Source: Quercus robur
Taxonomy: Eukaryota; Streptophyta; Magnoliopsida; Fagales; Fagaceae
Length of the DNA stretch: 64,000 nt
Direction of reading: 5' to 3'
Assembly (NCBI RefSeq): GCF_932294415.1
Contig: NC_065543.1
Span: 42,616,277-42,680,276 of the forward strand
A model generated the notes under the pieces. The model saw only the letters and a list, made by a program, of their open reading frames with translations. It was not told the origin of the DNA and did not search any database. Of the stretch, positions 24,986 through 35,479 are shown piece after piece; the stretch's first letter is position 1, and each line of letters starts with the position of its first letter. Made by a program: the position numbers and the translations under genes.

Positions 24986-26259
24986 TTTTATGATGAACGT
25001 GTGTGTGTGTTTGTGATTAGAATAACCAAAGTATGATTATGTAAAATTGATGTGGCAATCCAAATGAAAATTGTTTTGATGGCTAAAGATGATACCAAAT
25101 GGCAGTAAAATATGTGATCTTGGAGCCCATCTACATGGGTTTCATGCTCTGTCATAGGAAAGGATGTTAGCATGTGGCTTAGCCTAAAGCCATATGTCAA
25201 CACCATCACATGTTTTAAACCAAATGTTAAGGCCTTTGGCTAACATCTGTGTAGCCATTATATTTTGGCCTTATCTCTTCGGACAACGATACCCTTTCCA
25301 TTTGTATAACTCAGGAGGGGCAGTAGACCAAATTCACGGAGATCAAACCTGTGACAAAATTGCAATCGTAGTGGTGGTATTTTAGCCATTTAAGGCCAAG
25401 TGAGAAGAGATTCTCTAAAAACGAAAAAAGAAACTCCACTTCGATATGAAGAAAATAAATACCACTTCGAGATGACAAATTACTACTTTATCCCAGCAAA
25501 TTATTCCAGAAGCTTAATAGTTTATAAAGCATATGAAAAAGGCTTGGATCATAAGCCTGAAAATACTAGACAAACAAATAGTAAAGAATAACTTCTACTG
25601 ATCCATGTCTATATCTTGAAAAACTTTTTTGACCTCTTCCCACTCTAAATTGGACAATACAAAAAGGCAGATTTTCTAGAGTGTTTGTAAGTGCTCTTTC
25701 AGTATAAATAAATAAAAAATAAAAGCATCACAGAAAAATTCCATATTCTCCCTTCTCCAACTTAATTATTTTCTAAAACCTTTGCATTGTAAAAAGAATT
25801 AATAGAATATCAAGTCATTTAAGCACATCAACATTCAAATGTCAATATGTCAAGTGAAGATGTTAGCATAAATTAACATTTTGTCATCTTGTATAATTGA
25901 GGTCATAAAGTTTGTCTTAGATTGAAGAGTAATAATCATCACAAATTTCTCAAGAAGACAGAACATATGTCAGAATCTAAATTGTCTTAGTCCCCTATTT
26001 TGCTACATATATGAACTATAAAGACAATAAGGTATGTTCTATTTTTACTAAAGGAGAACAGGACAAGACAATTATCCTATTCTTTATAAACTAGCCGGCA
26101 AATAACTTATTTAATTCAAATATCAATCTTGATTAAAAGAAAATCTCCATGACAACCTAAGCACAAACTGTGGCTAGCATTATTTGCAAGAGCGAAATTT
26201 GAGCTTAACTAATCCAAGTCATTGTAAAATAATACTTACTTCTTGTGAGGTTATTCCAA

Positions 26260-26908
26260 TCATCCACTCTGACCCACTCTTACGTGGTTAAATCTATCGG
26301 CAAAATGAAGAGATGAATTTAAATATACCCGCAGCAGCATATATAAACATGTCATAATGCCACAAGATATTGACCGGCCATAGAATGGCTGCCACAGAAG
26401 ATGAACATTGTGATGCAGCCACCACACCACAATACCAATGCATTTGACAAAAGACCTAAATACAGGATTAGGGGAAAACAACAGAGATTCTGTCATCAAA
26501 ACACATAATAGAAGCTAGCCACATGAGTAATAACCAACGAACAACTTATATAAAAACAATACTAGCCACAATACAACCAAGCCAAACCCATTTATGACCT
26601 TTCCAAACCCACCAAACCTAAAACTGAAAAAAACAGCATAGTGAAGAGAGAAACAACGTAGAGAAATAAGTGAAAGAAAAAAAGGTGAGAGAGAGAGAGT
26701 TCTGACCTATGATGGCTGAGAGAGAGAGAGCTATGAGAATGAGCTTCTTGATGGTGGTGGAGCGAAGATGGACAACGAAAATGGGTGGAGAGGTTCTCGG
26801 CGGCGGCGGTGGCGGTGTGGTGTTGAGAGTGATAGCGAGCCAGGGTTTGCTTGAGAGTGATAGATCGAGGTGAGTTTGTTTGGTGGTGATGAGGGATTTT
26901 TTCTTCAA
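26260..26908 (-). other. Possible gene-derived cargo or leader in the CACTA element
   Basis: Two minus-strand open frames occur here. One (26,260-26,499, 79 codons from ATG) is hydrophobic and Trp/Cys-rich with a long His/Leu stretch. The other (26,618-26,908) has a proline run of six. Neither has a domain I can name. The region could be a captured host fragment or the element's own promoter-proximal exon. I infer no function. Confidence 0.25.
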
Positions 26909-27182
26909 TTTATACCAAGTCCTAAAGCTGCGTTTTTTCTCTTAAACGTAGCTCTAGGTTCGTCTATAGTCACGTTTTAAAAATGCAGCCTAAGCCCTTC
27001 ATACATAAAGGCAGCTGTTTTGTCCAAAAATGCGGCTTGAGAGCTAATCTATAGCTGCGTTTAGTAAATATGGCTAGGTTTTTTTAATAAAAAAAAACAC
27101 TGTTCAAAGCCACTCTATAGCCGTGTTTTTGTAAACGCGGCTTAAAAAAACACAGCTAAAGCCCGTGTTTTTTGTAGTGAAG

Positions 27183-27840
27183 AAATAATATCATACAAAA
27201 TCAAACGACATCCATTCACAGGTGAGAATACAACATACAGGCCCCACAGACGGGCAAATCACTCACAAAACATGGTTAATAACATTGCATTCTAGTCAAA
27301 TTTATGGCTTTAGAATTAGCACTCACGACATGGTGGCTGCTACATATATCATCATTAACAATAATCTGAATGGGACTCGTAGAAATCACTTAGGCAAAGG
27401 TGACATGACCTCTTTGCTCTAGCAAGTGCGGTACCTGGTTCATTGATGGCTGATCATCTGGGATCGCATCCGTGCATCTGGCAGCTATTTCTAGAACTGC
27501 TTCTACAGTTTCAATATCTGCATCTTTGCACCTTTTATCCACTACATCTTCCAGTCGGTTCTCCCTCAACAGTGTATCATCTGCAAGTGATAAGTTGATG
27601 AAAAAGGCTTGACCCCCCCCTATAGATAGAACTGTTGTTGGTTTGAACCACTTATTTCTTTGGGTAGTCCAAAGAACATTAGATTGCCTCTCCATTGCCT
27701 TATTCACGAGCAAGTATCCATAATCTCCCGAAGTACTGACATTGTCAAACTAAGCATCACACCCACCTATTCGTACAGTGGCTTACCAAAATATTATGAA
27801 AGTTTTGTGATGCAAGAGCGGTCTAAGATACAAGTGCCTT
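27183..27840 (-). pseudogene. Partial copy of the LRR receptor kinase 3' end
   Basis: Collinear with the last exon and part of intron 11 of the kinase at 52.7-58.3 kb. The minus-strand sequence keeps [19 protein letters not shown] but has lost one A right after the exon's ATG (frameshift), and the end reads RGHVTFA instead of EVMSPCPSD. The exon that encodes the kinase C-lobe (53,041-53,174 in the gene) is missing: exon-13 sequence joins intron-11 sequence near a poly-C run at about 27,612. It lies at the distal end of the 19.5-27.8 kb duplicate. Confidence 0.88.
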
Positions 27841-28843
27841 GAATAATTTTTATTCTTAAATGAGTTGTATGCAACACAGTAATCCAATCACTGTTTCCTT
27901 CAGTCTTGTCATAATATATATCGATTGCATTCCATTCCAGTCAGAACATGCGAAATATTTTGTACTAGTACACTAAACCCCCCTTATCCCAACCGGCCAA
28001 CCGTAGTTAAATTCGAGCAGAATTCAATGCATTTCGACCATTCTAACCTATTCCGGCCAATTTGAACACTATTTGAATTTTTGGTGAAATACTCTCTCCA
28101 TTTGTTTTCTACTTTTCCCTCCTCTTTTTCGATTTTTTCTTGACTCCCCTTCTATCACATCACATTACCATTCTTCACCTTTCTCTTTCTCCCCTCATCT
28201 AATAATTCTTCTTTTAAAAAACCTCTTTCGATTTCTCTCAATCACATCGGTCTTACCTCTCTTTTTATATGCTTTTTATCCTCTGTTCCAAGTAATTGGG
28301 TTTTTTTTTTTTTTTTTTTACCTCTCTCGCAAAACAAAAGGACACTCAATTCTTTTTTTCTTTTGCTTTTTTTCCCTCCTGCAAGCCATTCCCACACCAC
28401 ACTAATAAGTATTAACTTATATAAATATAGTGTTTAATTATTACACAGACCTTTTGTGTATAACAGGATATATGTAAGAATATTTCTAATTAATTTAATG
28501 AATATATTTTACTGGAGGAGTTTTAAACCTTGCAAAGAAGGTAGAAGCCGCAATCTCCTAATGCCACTGCACAATTGGGAGGGATCTCTTCTATCTCAAG
28601 AGTCATGAAAAAAATTTATAACATAAAACCTTTACAAATGTGTTATTAATTTTCAAAAAATAATTTATAAATTTTTTTAAAACAGGTTCATGTATTATAT
28701 TTATCTAAAATTTATCAATTACTTTGAATTGTAAAAATAATATAATAAAATTAGTATTAATTTTAATTGTGGCCGACAAAAATAGGAGCTGCCAATCTAC
28801 ACATGACAATATTTTCATAATCTCTTTTGGATAAGTAGTTCTA
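27841..28843. other. Intergenic region with CT-rich stretch
   Basis: No gene seen. A pyrimidine-rich stretch runs from about 28,080 to 28,400, with a poly-T run at about 28,302-28,319. The rest is AT-rich. Confidence 0.45.
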
Positions 28844-28968
28844 GTGCCACAACTTGTGCCACAACTCGGCCATGTGGCAAGTTGTGATTAGTGGAGGGGT
28901 GTCCCACTATCACCCTTCCACCAATCACAACTCGCCACATAGACAAGTTGTGCATTTTGGTGTGACAC
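28844..28968. mobile_element. Hairpin MITE
   Basis: Arms 28,860-28,901 and 28,911-28,952 are imperfect inverted repeats: ACAACTCGGCCATGTGGC pairs with the GCCACATAGACAAGTTGT side, and GTGGAGGGGTG pairs with CACCCTTCCAC. The loop is about 9 nt. RNA from it would fold into a stable long stem. Confidence 0.6.
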
Positions 28969-29276
28969 CAGACTTTTTCCTTTTGGATATATGGACATCC
29001 TTTCTTGGGCCTAGCTTGTCAACGGTAACACATAATCAAGAAGCTAAATTCCCTCCCTTATCATTCATTTGACTGAAACAAAACAAAATGAACTCCACAT
29101 CTTCAAACAATAAGCTCCAAGGCAAAATGGCCATAATCACTGAAGGTGCAAGCAGCATGGGCGAGGCCACCAGTGGTAGAGTCACATTGGAACCGAATAG
29201 GGGGCTTTGGCCTCCCCAAAATATTTGGAAAAAAAATTAGTATATATATACAGTAGAGTTATTTTAATAAATAAAT

Positions 29277-29452
29277 ACTATATTCACAATATTTTTACAA
29301 TAAAATTTAAGTTGTAGGTTGTTATTAGCTGTTATGGGTACGCAAAAAAGTTATTTAAGTTGTGGATTAAAATTAAAATTAGTAATAACTTATCACATAG
29401 GATTCATTATGAAATTATTGTAAAAATATTGTGGATGTGGCGCGTGTAGTTA
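29277..29452. mobile_element. MITE nested in the hAT element
   Basis: TTCACAATATTTTTACAATAA near the left end is inverted at the right as TTATTGTAAAAATATTGTGG. Paired AATAACTT/GTTATT motifs lie inside. Similar in plan to the MITE at 49,062-49,242 (same CCACAATATTTT core). Exact ends are uncertain. Confidence 0.6.
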
Positions 29453-29915
29453 AAATCCTTCTTACAAAAGCAAATGTGTAACTGTGTAGGCTACTCTCAC
29501 TTTAACATGTACTTTTATTTTATCTTGAATTTTGTTTGATTTGACATTTCTCATATATTTATTTGTTTTTAAAATATTAAAATAATCAATATATCATAAC
29601 ATAATAAATGTATACGGTTCAAATATAATATTTTTACTATTTAATTTATATATAAAATAATATAATATGTATTTGGTTGTAGTTATTAGATTTTTTTTTT
29701 TTTTTATTGAAATTTGAATGATTTTTTGTCTTTTATTTAACAATCTTTAAATTATTAGTATTTTTTTAATTTTATTCATTATATTTATGAATGATAATTT
29801 AATTTGAAAATTCTAGATTCATGAACAAGTTTAGGAGACGGTAATTCAGAAATAATACACTTTTGGGTTTTGATTATTAAATTGTATGTACATTACTATC
29901 AGTATGAATATAATC

Positions 29916-30826
29916 TGTTAAGGACATATTTTATATAATTGGCTAATCTTTTGACAAAATTTGTTTTACTTATAATTGGGTAAATCTAGGATGGGTTTAA
30001 TACTTCAAGAAACAAGAGTTCAAGTCAAGTGTTAAAGTCATGAAGATCTGACCAAGAAACAAGTGAAGAAAGAGTTGTTCACTAAAGCTCGACAAAAGTC
30101 TTGACAGAATCCTTTCTATCGAGAATTAATGTTGAAGCTCAACACAAGCTGTTTTTGTCGAAAATTACAAAATCAGACTTTTCAGATTTGATTGCATGCA
30201 GATTCTTGTATATTTGTGTGGGGTTTCTTTTCTCACAATCTTAGACATATATAAGAATTATTTTAAAAGGCCGTCATACATGCATTGAGTGACCTAATGT
30301 CTTATTTTCTCTAAAAGAAGTAAGTGCGTTTTTATGTCAAAGGATTTTGTAACTAAGGAACTTCATGATCTTCATTGTGCATGAAGTAAAGAACTTTGCA
30401 GCCAACAACCTTCTTCAAGTTGCTGAAGTTAGTCACATACTAGGATTAATGCATCATTGGTTAATCACGAACTGGAATTCGTGCATTAAACGAAAAGAGT
30501 GCCACTACAAGATCAAGTCCAATTAGTTATTGGAGTGAAGATTCAACTGTAGGTTGGTAAATTGGGACTGAGATTCATGCAACTGTAGGTTGATTATTGA
30601 TTAGTGGATTCTTGGGAGTGATGACCTTAAAATCATCCGGTGGGGTTTTTGCCTTAGTGGTTTTTCCTATTCGTAAACAAATCACCGTGTAAAATTTAAT
30701 TTCCGCTGCATTTAGTTTAGTTGGTGATTTATTTGTGCTACCACGCCATTACATGTAATTGAACCTAATTAATTAACTTGGATAATTAATTAATTTGTAA
30801 AGGGTCAATACATTTTTGCCCTATCA
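29916..30826 (+). mobile_element. Solo LTR, family B copy 1 (911 bp)
   Basis: Starts TGTTAAGGACATATTTT, ends TTTTTGCCCTATCA, with perfect 5-bp duplication TAATC at 29,911-29,915 and 30,827-30,831. Contains GTAAACAAATCACCGTG and TTTCCGCTGCATTTAG, a layout common in Copia LTR 3' halves. Copy 2 is at 59,650-60,620. It is nested inside the hAT element. Confidence 0.92.
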
Positions 30827-31021
30827 TAATCAATATATACACAGAAAAAAAATTAGTTTTCTAAGTTTATGTTTGGCCCTCCCAAATATAAATTCCTAAC
30901 TCCGCCACTGGAGGCCACAACACGCCTCTTCACCTTTCATGGTGCACATGCCATTGTCATCGCTAACGTCCAAGATGAGAAGGGCCATAATTTGGCTATG
31001 GATGGTGGGTTTAGAGTTTAG

Positions 31022-31330
31022 AATTTGGCTAATAATCCATTAGAATGACCCAACTATGCGTGGGCTCGTTTGTAATAGTTGAAGATGCAATTATGAAATA
31101 ACTTTTTTTCTATGTGATCATGCGTAAACGCTTTAAAAATAGGGGGGAATTCATAAAGGTTAGAATGAAGAGGCAGGCATGATCAATGAAGCACTGGTGT
31201 TGAAATGAAATAAAATATTCACTTTATTAGATTGCTGAGGTGATTAAAAGAATTGATTGTTTCACTAATGGTGTTTACACTCTTACATCGTATCAACTCT
31301 TTGGCATTGTGTGTTATGTGAAACATTATA
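31022..31330 (+). repeat. SDR pseudogene 3' flank
   Basis: Matches the 3' flanks of the other SDR units: TTGGCTAATAATCCATTAGAA, GATGCAATTATGAAATAA, TATGTGATCATGCGTAAA and GAAATAAAATATTCACTTT. It continues after the solo LTR at 32,432 (CATGCCAAATTGAAACAAT). Confidence 0.88.
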
Positions 31331-32426
31331 TGTAAGGTTGAATTTATTCAACCATCTAATTGGCTTTATTCCGTGCCAAATTTGCTTGTAATTCAGCATT
31401 TAGTAACCCTGTATTTAGGTGGGTTTGTTGTAAGGGTAGTGAGTGAGATAGAGTGAAGATTGCTCAAGAGTGTGCAAGAAAATAGAGACTCGCGGGTGAC
31501 TCGCGGCTGCAAGCCGCCAGAAGCAGCACACGTGCCAAGCATGCTGGAAGACGAACAGTCATGCTAGTTGGAGCACTACAGAACAAAACAGGACAACTGG
31601 TCATACGGTTAACTCGCGACTGGATCTCGCGACTTAGTCAAGCCGCGAGGTCAAGCCGCGAGCCACCCCTGTTTTGTAAAACCTGACGTTTCACATTCCT
31701 CTCCCACTCCAGTATAAATACCCATTTTACCCACGATTAAAAGAGAGCTTCCAGAGAGAATTTTGAGAGAGAAACCCTAAAGAAAAACCAGATTGTTTCA
31801 CCCACAATCTCTACCTTAGAGTCTCTTCAAATTCCTCAACTCTCTTCCTCTCCATTGTCAAATCCTTGAGAGGCATTATACCAAACCTGGTTCTTACCAT
31901 CATCATCACTGTGAGACAGTTGTTTGGATTTCTGGGAAGCAGTTAGGAAGGAACCAATCTTCATTGGTTGATGCTACGGTCTAGTAGCGGAATCCGGGAA
32001 GCTAGAAAAGAAAAAGGTTCGGCGCAACCTCGTTGGAGCAAGAAGCTTGGAGGGCTTAGGTGCACTGGGTAGATTAGGCTTGGAGGGTCTATTGCTGTCT
32101 TTGTATCCCAACTGTATTTTCTAGTGGATTGTTTACCGCTTGGAGGGCGGCGGAGAGGTTTTTCGCCGAAGACTTCGGTTTCCTCTTCGATAACACATCG
32201 CGTGTTGTCTTTGTGTTTGCATCTTCCTTCCTCTCTATCTTTGTCTTTTTATTATCTACTGTGGTTTTATTTTGTTATGGCTTAGATAGTTCTTTAACCA
32301 ATTTCGTATTATAGCATGTGTTAAGTTTCCACACACTATTTGTTTGACATATTGCTTGTTTTGGTTAAGTTATATTTTGGGGGTCTAAACGTTCAAAGGT
32401 GTTTTGTACACGTTTTTGAACTTTCA
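31331..32426 (+). mobile_element. Solo LTR, family A copy 2 (1,096 bp)
   Basis: Same family as 20,678-21,787. Begins TGTAAGGTTGAATTTATTC, ends TTTTTGAACTTTCA, and is flanked by the 5-bp duplication TTATA (31,326-31,330 and 32,427-32,431). The two copies are highly similar over their whole length, including the TATA box region and TCGCGG repeats. It interrupts the SDR pseudogene 3' flank. Confidence 0.93.
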
Positions 32427-32431
32427 TTATA

Positions 32432-32834
32432 CATGCCAAATTGAAACAATAATTTAGTTTCCCCGCCCAAATCTAAATAAGTTGGTGGGCCCACAAACAA
32501 ATACGACATTTTTTTTTCTTTTGGGGAGGAAATAATCACATAATGGAGATAAGTGCTTTAAACGAGTCAATCCGTTTTTTAGCACATCATAAGAGGGTCT
32601 AAAAATCGTGCTTAATTTGTTATTTTCTTTAGTTTTTTTTGTCTAAGGTTGCAATGTAGTGTTTAGAATTTTAAAACAAATTGGACAAATCTTAATCATG
32701 TGAATAGTTCCATCATGTAATCAAATTTCACATGGCATCAATAATATCAATTTTGCTAGAATAAAAGAAATTACCATGACAAGCACATGATATTGTGTTG
32801 GCTTAGGAGTGGGTGTTAGGGCAACGTAGTGTTT

Positions 32835-32865
<31 letters not shown>

Positions 32866-33450
32866 GAGAAGGTAATGTTTAGAATTTTAGTTTATAAAAT
32901 TCTATTCAATTAATATTAGTTTTAGACTTTTTGTTCATATAAAATTCTTCAATGTGAAGTATGTGTGTGTATATATATATATCACATAATTCATAATTAA
33001 TACCCATCATACGGTTCTTTTGTGCTATTCTTCTCTTCTTCTACCTACAATCTCTATTATTCTCTTCTTTTACATACAACTTTACAAGTACGTATTTGTT
33101 GATTCTACTTTTTTTTCCCCATCAAATTGAATATATTTTTTGTGTATTTGTTTAAGTTGATTTCCTTAAGTTTAATCCAATTTAGAGAATTGTTACAGAT
33201 TTTCAATTGATTTTTTTTTTTTATAATGTTAGTTTGATTGTTTATAAATTATATAAGAAATTGAGCTTTCATGTCTAATTAACTAAGAAATTAATTTTTG
33301 AATCCAAACATAATAAAACAACAAAATATATAGTCAATATTTTCTGTGGGAGAGGATTTTGTTCCACGCCCCGCAAGCTGTTTGTCCTCTTTGGGGAGCC
33401 AAGCCCGCAAGGTTTTGTTCTCAGTACCAAGTGTGGGGTTTGGGATTTTT
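32432..33450. other. Intergenic, AT-rich
   Basis: The first 400 bp continue the SDR 3' flank. The rest has a poly-T run at about 32,839-32,865, TA repeats near 32,970 and no gene. Confidence 0.45.
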
Positions 33451-33457
33451 GGGGTGC

Positions 33458-33545
33458 TTTGACCCTATGACACCCTAGTCCCACATCGGCAAGAGATGCG
33501 CCCCACTCATGATTTATAAGCCCTTGAAGCGACCATGAGTGTACC
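33458..33545 (+). promoter_or_regulatory. snRNA-type USE plus TATA module
   Basis: GTCCCACATCG at 33,479-33,489 matches the plant snRNA upstream element consensus RTCCCACATCG. TTTATAAG follows about 24 bp later (33,513-33,520), the spacing used by Pol III-type plant snRNA promoters. No U6, U3 or other known RNA sequence follows, so it is probably a repeated promoter-like fragment (such pieces occur in plant repeats) rather than a working gene. Confidence 0.35.
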
Positions 33546-33734
33546 ACTACTACAGTAAACCAACAGTATTGGACACATAATGCTAAAAAGGAGGAAAGAT
33601 TTTGATGAACACAAAACTTAATAATTTAATAATATTATATCAATCTCTTCTTTGAATAGAAATACACTTCTCTTAAGGGAAAAAAAAAAAAAAAACAATT
33701 TAGATAGACACACGGCTACTTCAGCTTTCTTTTA

Positions 33735-33771
<37 letters not shown>

Positions 33772-33847
33772 AACTTTAAACACTACCTTTGACATGTATA
33801 TATATATATATATATATATAAACTTTAAACACTACCTTTGACATGTA
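33735..33847. repeat. TA tract with duplicated 28-bp spacer
   Basis: AAACTTTAAACACTACC and TTTGACATGTA, each preceded by a TA run, occur twice (33,771 and 33,820). Confidence 0.85.
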
Positions 33848-34092
33848 GAAGAAAAGTTTGATACATATGATATAAAATTGGGTTTTTTTTTTCTTATAAA
33901 ATTTTTGAGCGTCCCATAAAAAAAAGTTTAAACGATAGAATTAGAGTCCTACATAAATTAATGAGTTTTTTTTTTTTTTTGAAACCACGTTAATTAATGA
34001 ATTTGAATAGCACGCATAATGATATGTAGCATATGGGGATATATATCAAGTGTAATATTTAATCTTTTGTTGTTATCTAAAATTTTTTTGCA

Positions 34093-35216
34093 GGGGAGTG
34101 AGTTTGTAGTCCGAGAGGAACAAGGATTAGGGGAGTTCTTGTTGGCAGCGAAATTTTATACCATGCAAGTTCTGAACATGGAGGCCATCGCAAAGACTTT
34201 CACCTTGTTATGGAAGACTAGAAATGGGTTCAAAATTAGGGATATGGGGGACCACATGGTTTTGTTTGTTTTTCCTAAGGCATCATATATCGATAGGGTC
34301 CTACTGGGGGAGCCCTGGACGTTCGACAAACATTTGGTGGCCTTGAAAAGGATGGACATGAATGAAGACATTAGAGAGTTGGATTTCAGTATGACTCGCT
34401 TCTAGGTACAGATTCATGACTTACCCTTACAAAGCTTTTCATTGGCAGTAGCGAAGGAGATTGTCTCAATAGCTGGAAGTGTGGATTCAAAAGCGTCCGA
34501 GGAGGGGTGTGGGAATGCGTTTAACTTCATATGGCTTAGGGTTGCAATGAATACGTCCAAGCCCCTTTGCCAAGGTCGTAAGATTTCAATGGCTAATGGC
34601 AAGGAAGAATGGGTTAGCTTCAAGTATGAAAGGCTACCTAATATATGCTACTGGTGCAATAAGCTAACGCATAATGATAGAGAATGTCCATTGTGGGAAA
34701 AAAAGTAGAGGTACTCTGAGAGGGAGGGATCAACAGTTTGGGGTGTGGCTACGTGCTTCAACACCAAACCTGTCTCAGCAAACAGTGATCCAAGTGGCGG
34801 GGATAGAGGATGATGAATGCAGTAAGGGTGGAGATCTAAATGGAGATAACAAGGGGATGGAATCGGTACCGAGGAAAGACGGAGTTGATGATACGGAACA
34901 GGGGACGATCTTAGTTGATGAAGAAGATGTGTTTAAGCGATGGGGAGTGGAATCCGATGGCATTCTGATGGGTGACCTCCCTATCATTAAGGCCTACCCA
35001 AAATATCCAGATGGTATTAAAGAGAACCCTACAGATATGGAAACAAATTTGAATAGCTCAGAGGTTTCAAGTTTGGTCAAAGAAGTGCAGATAGCGGATT
35101 TTCAGGAGCAATTAGCAGACATTGATTACGAGTTGAAGAAATTTGAACATGTTGAGGGAATGAAGGAAGCACAGGGAGTTAACACTTTAGAGGAATGTTC
35201 AGGGCAGTCAAGGTAG
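34093..35216 (+). pseudogene. LINE ORF1 (DUF4283, zinc knuckle), disrupted
   Basis: Encodes the RNA-binding nucleocapsid-like protein. The DUF4283 block includes FLLAAKFYTMQVLN and ALNVEAIA-type residues, then PWTFDKHLVALKRM. A CCHC knuckle C-x2-C-x4-H-x4-C lies in NICYWCNKLTHNDRECPLW. TAG at 34,403-34,405 replaces a Trp codon expected before VQIHDLP. A frameshift near the A run at about 34,698-34,705 follows the knuckle, after which the frame continues to TAG at 35,216. The 5' end is truncated at the insertion boundary. Confidence 0.85.
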
Positions 35217-35479
35217 CAGAATATAAGTGGGCTTAAGTCAGTGGTCTTGAACTTAAACATGGACTCAGCCCAAGATGAAGGAAAAATAAAAGCCAGGGGC
35301 TAGGTTCGCAGAGATAGAGCTATTAATGAGTCCAAAGTATAGAGTCTATCTTTGTTAACAAAGAGAACCCACAGAGACGAGGAAGATGAAGACAGTAAGC
35401 TTAAGGTGAGTAAGAAGAAGGTGGCTAAAGAAAACATAATGACAACGGTGGAGGCTGGTTCCCAGCCCCGTCGACACCA

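Larger units (their letters stand above)
23681..27179. mobile_element. Non-autonomous CACTA (En/Spm) transposon, 3.5 kb
   Basis: The right end, reverse complemented, reads CACTACAAAAAACACGGGC. The left end reads GACTACAAAAAACGCGGGC (first base changed). The 3-bp target duplication AAG lies at 23,678-23,680 and 27,180-27,182. Subterminal GCCGCGTTT/AACGCGGCT and AGCTATAG motifs recur at both ends, especially 26,930-27,179. No TNPD-type transposase is encoded. The interior (about 24,000-26,900) has a TA/TG microsatellite and weak open frames on the minus strand. It sits in the duplicated receptor-kinase flank. Confidence 0.88.
29171..30910. mobile_element. Non-autonomous hAT element with 8-bp target duplication
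   Basis: Starts CAGTGGTAGAGTCAC and ends GTTAGGAATT-type sequence reading CCGCCACTG on the plus strand; reverse complemented, the right end is CAGTGGCGGAGTTAG. A perfect 8-bp duplication GAGGCCAC lies at 29,163-29,170 and 30,911-30,918. It is inserted in the first third of the SDR pseudogene. It has no transposase and contains a MITE (about 29,277-29,452) and a solo LTR (29,916-30,826); without the LTR and its extra duplication it would be about 824 bp. Confidence 0.93.
29088..31021 (+). pseudogene. SDR pseudogene split by a hAT insertion
   Basis: The 5' part 29,088-29,170 matches the start of the SDR genes at 45.8 and 50.1 kb (NKLQGKMAIIT, then EGASSMGEAT where the genes have GGASGxGE, so the first Gly of the cofactor loop is Glu). 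A 1,740-bp hAT element follows. Coding resumes at 30,919 with LF-FHGAHAIVIANVQDEKG and jumps at 30,983-30,987 straight to the C-terminal HNLAMDGG before TAG at 31,019-31,021. About 540 bp encoding the catalytic core is deleted. The join shares GGCCA with both parental sites, a microhomology deletion. Catalytic Asn, Ser, Tyr and Lys are all lost, so it cannot be an active enzyme. Confidence 0.93.
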
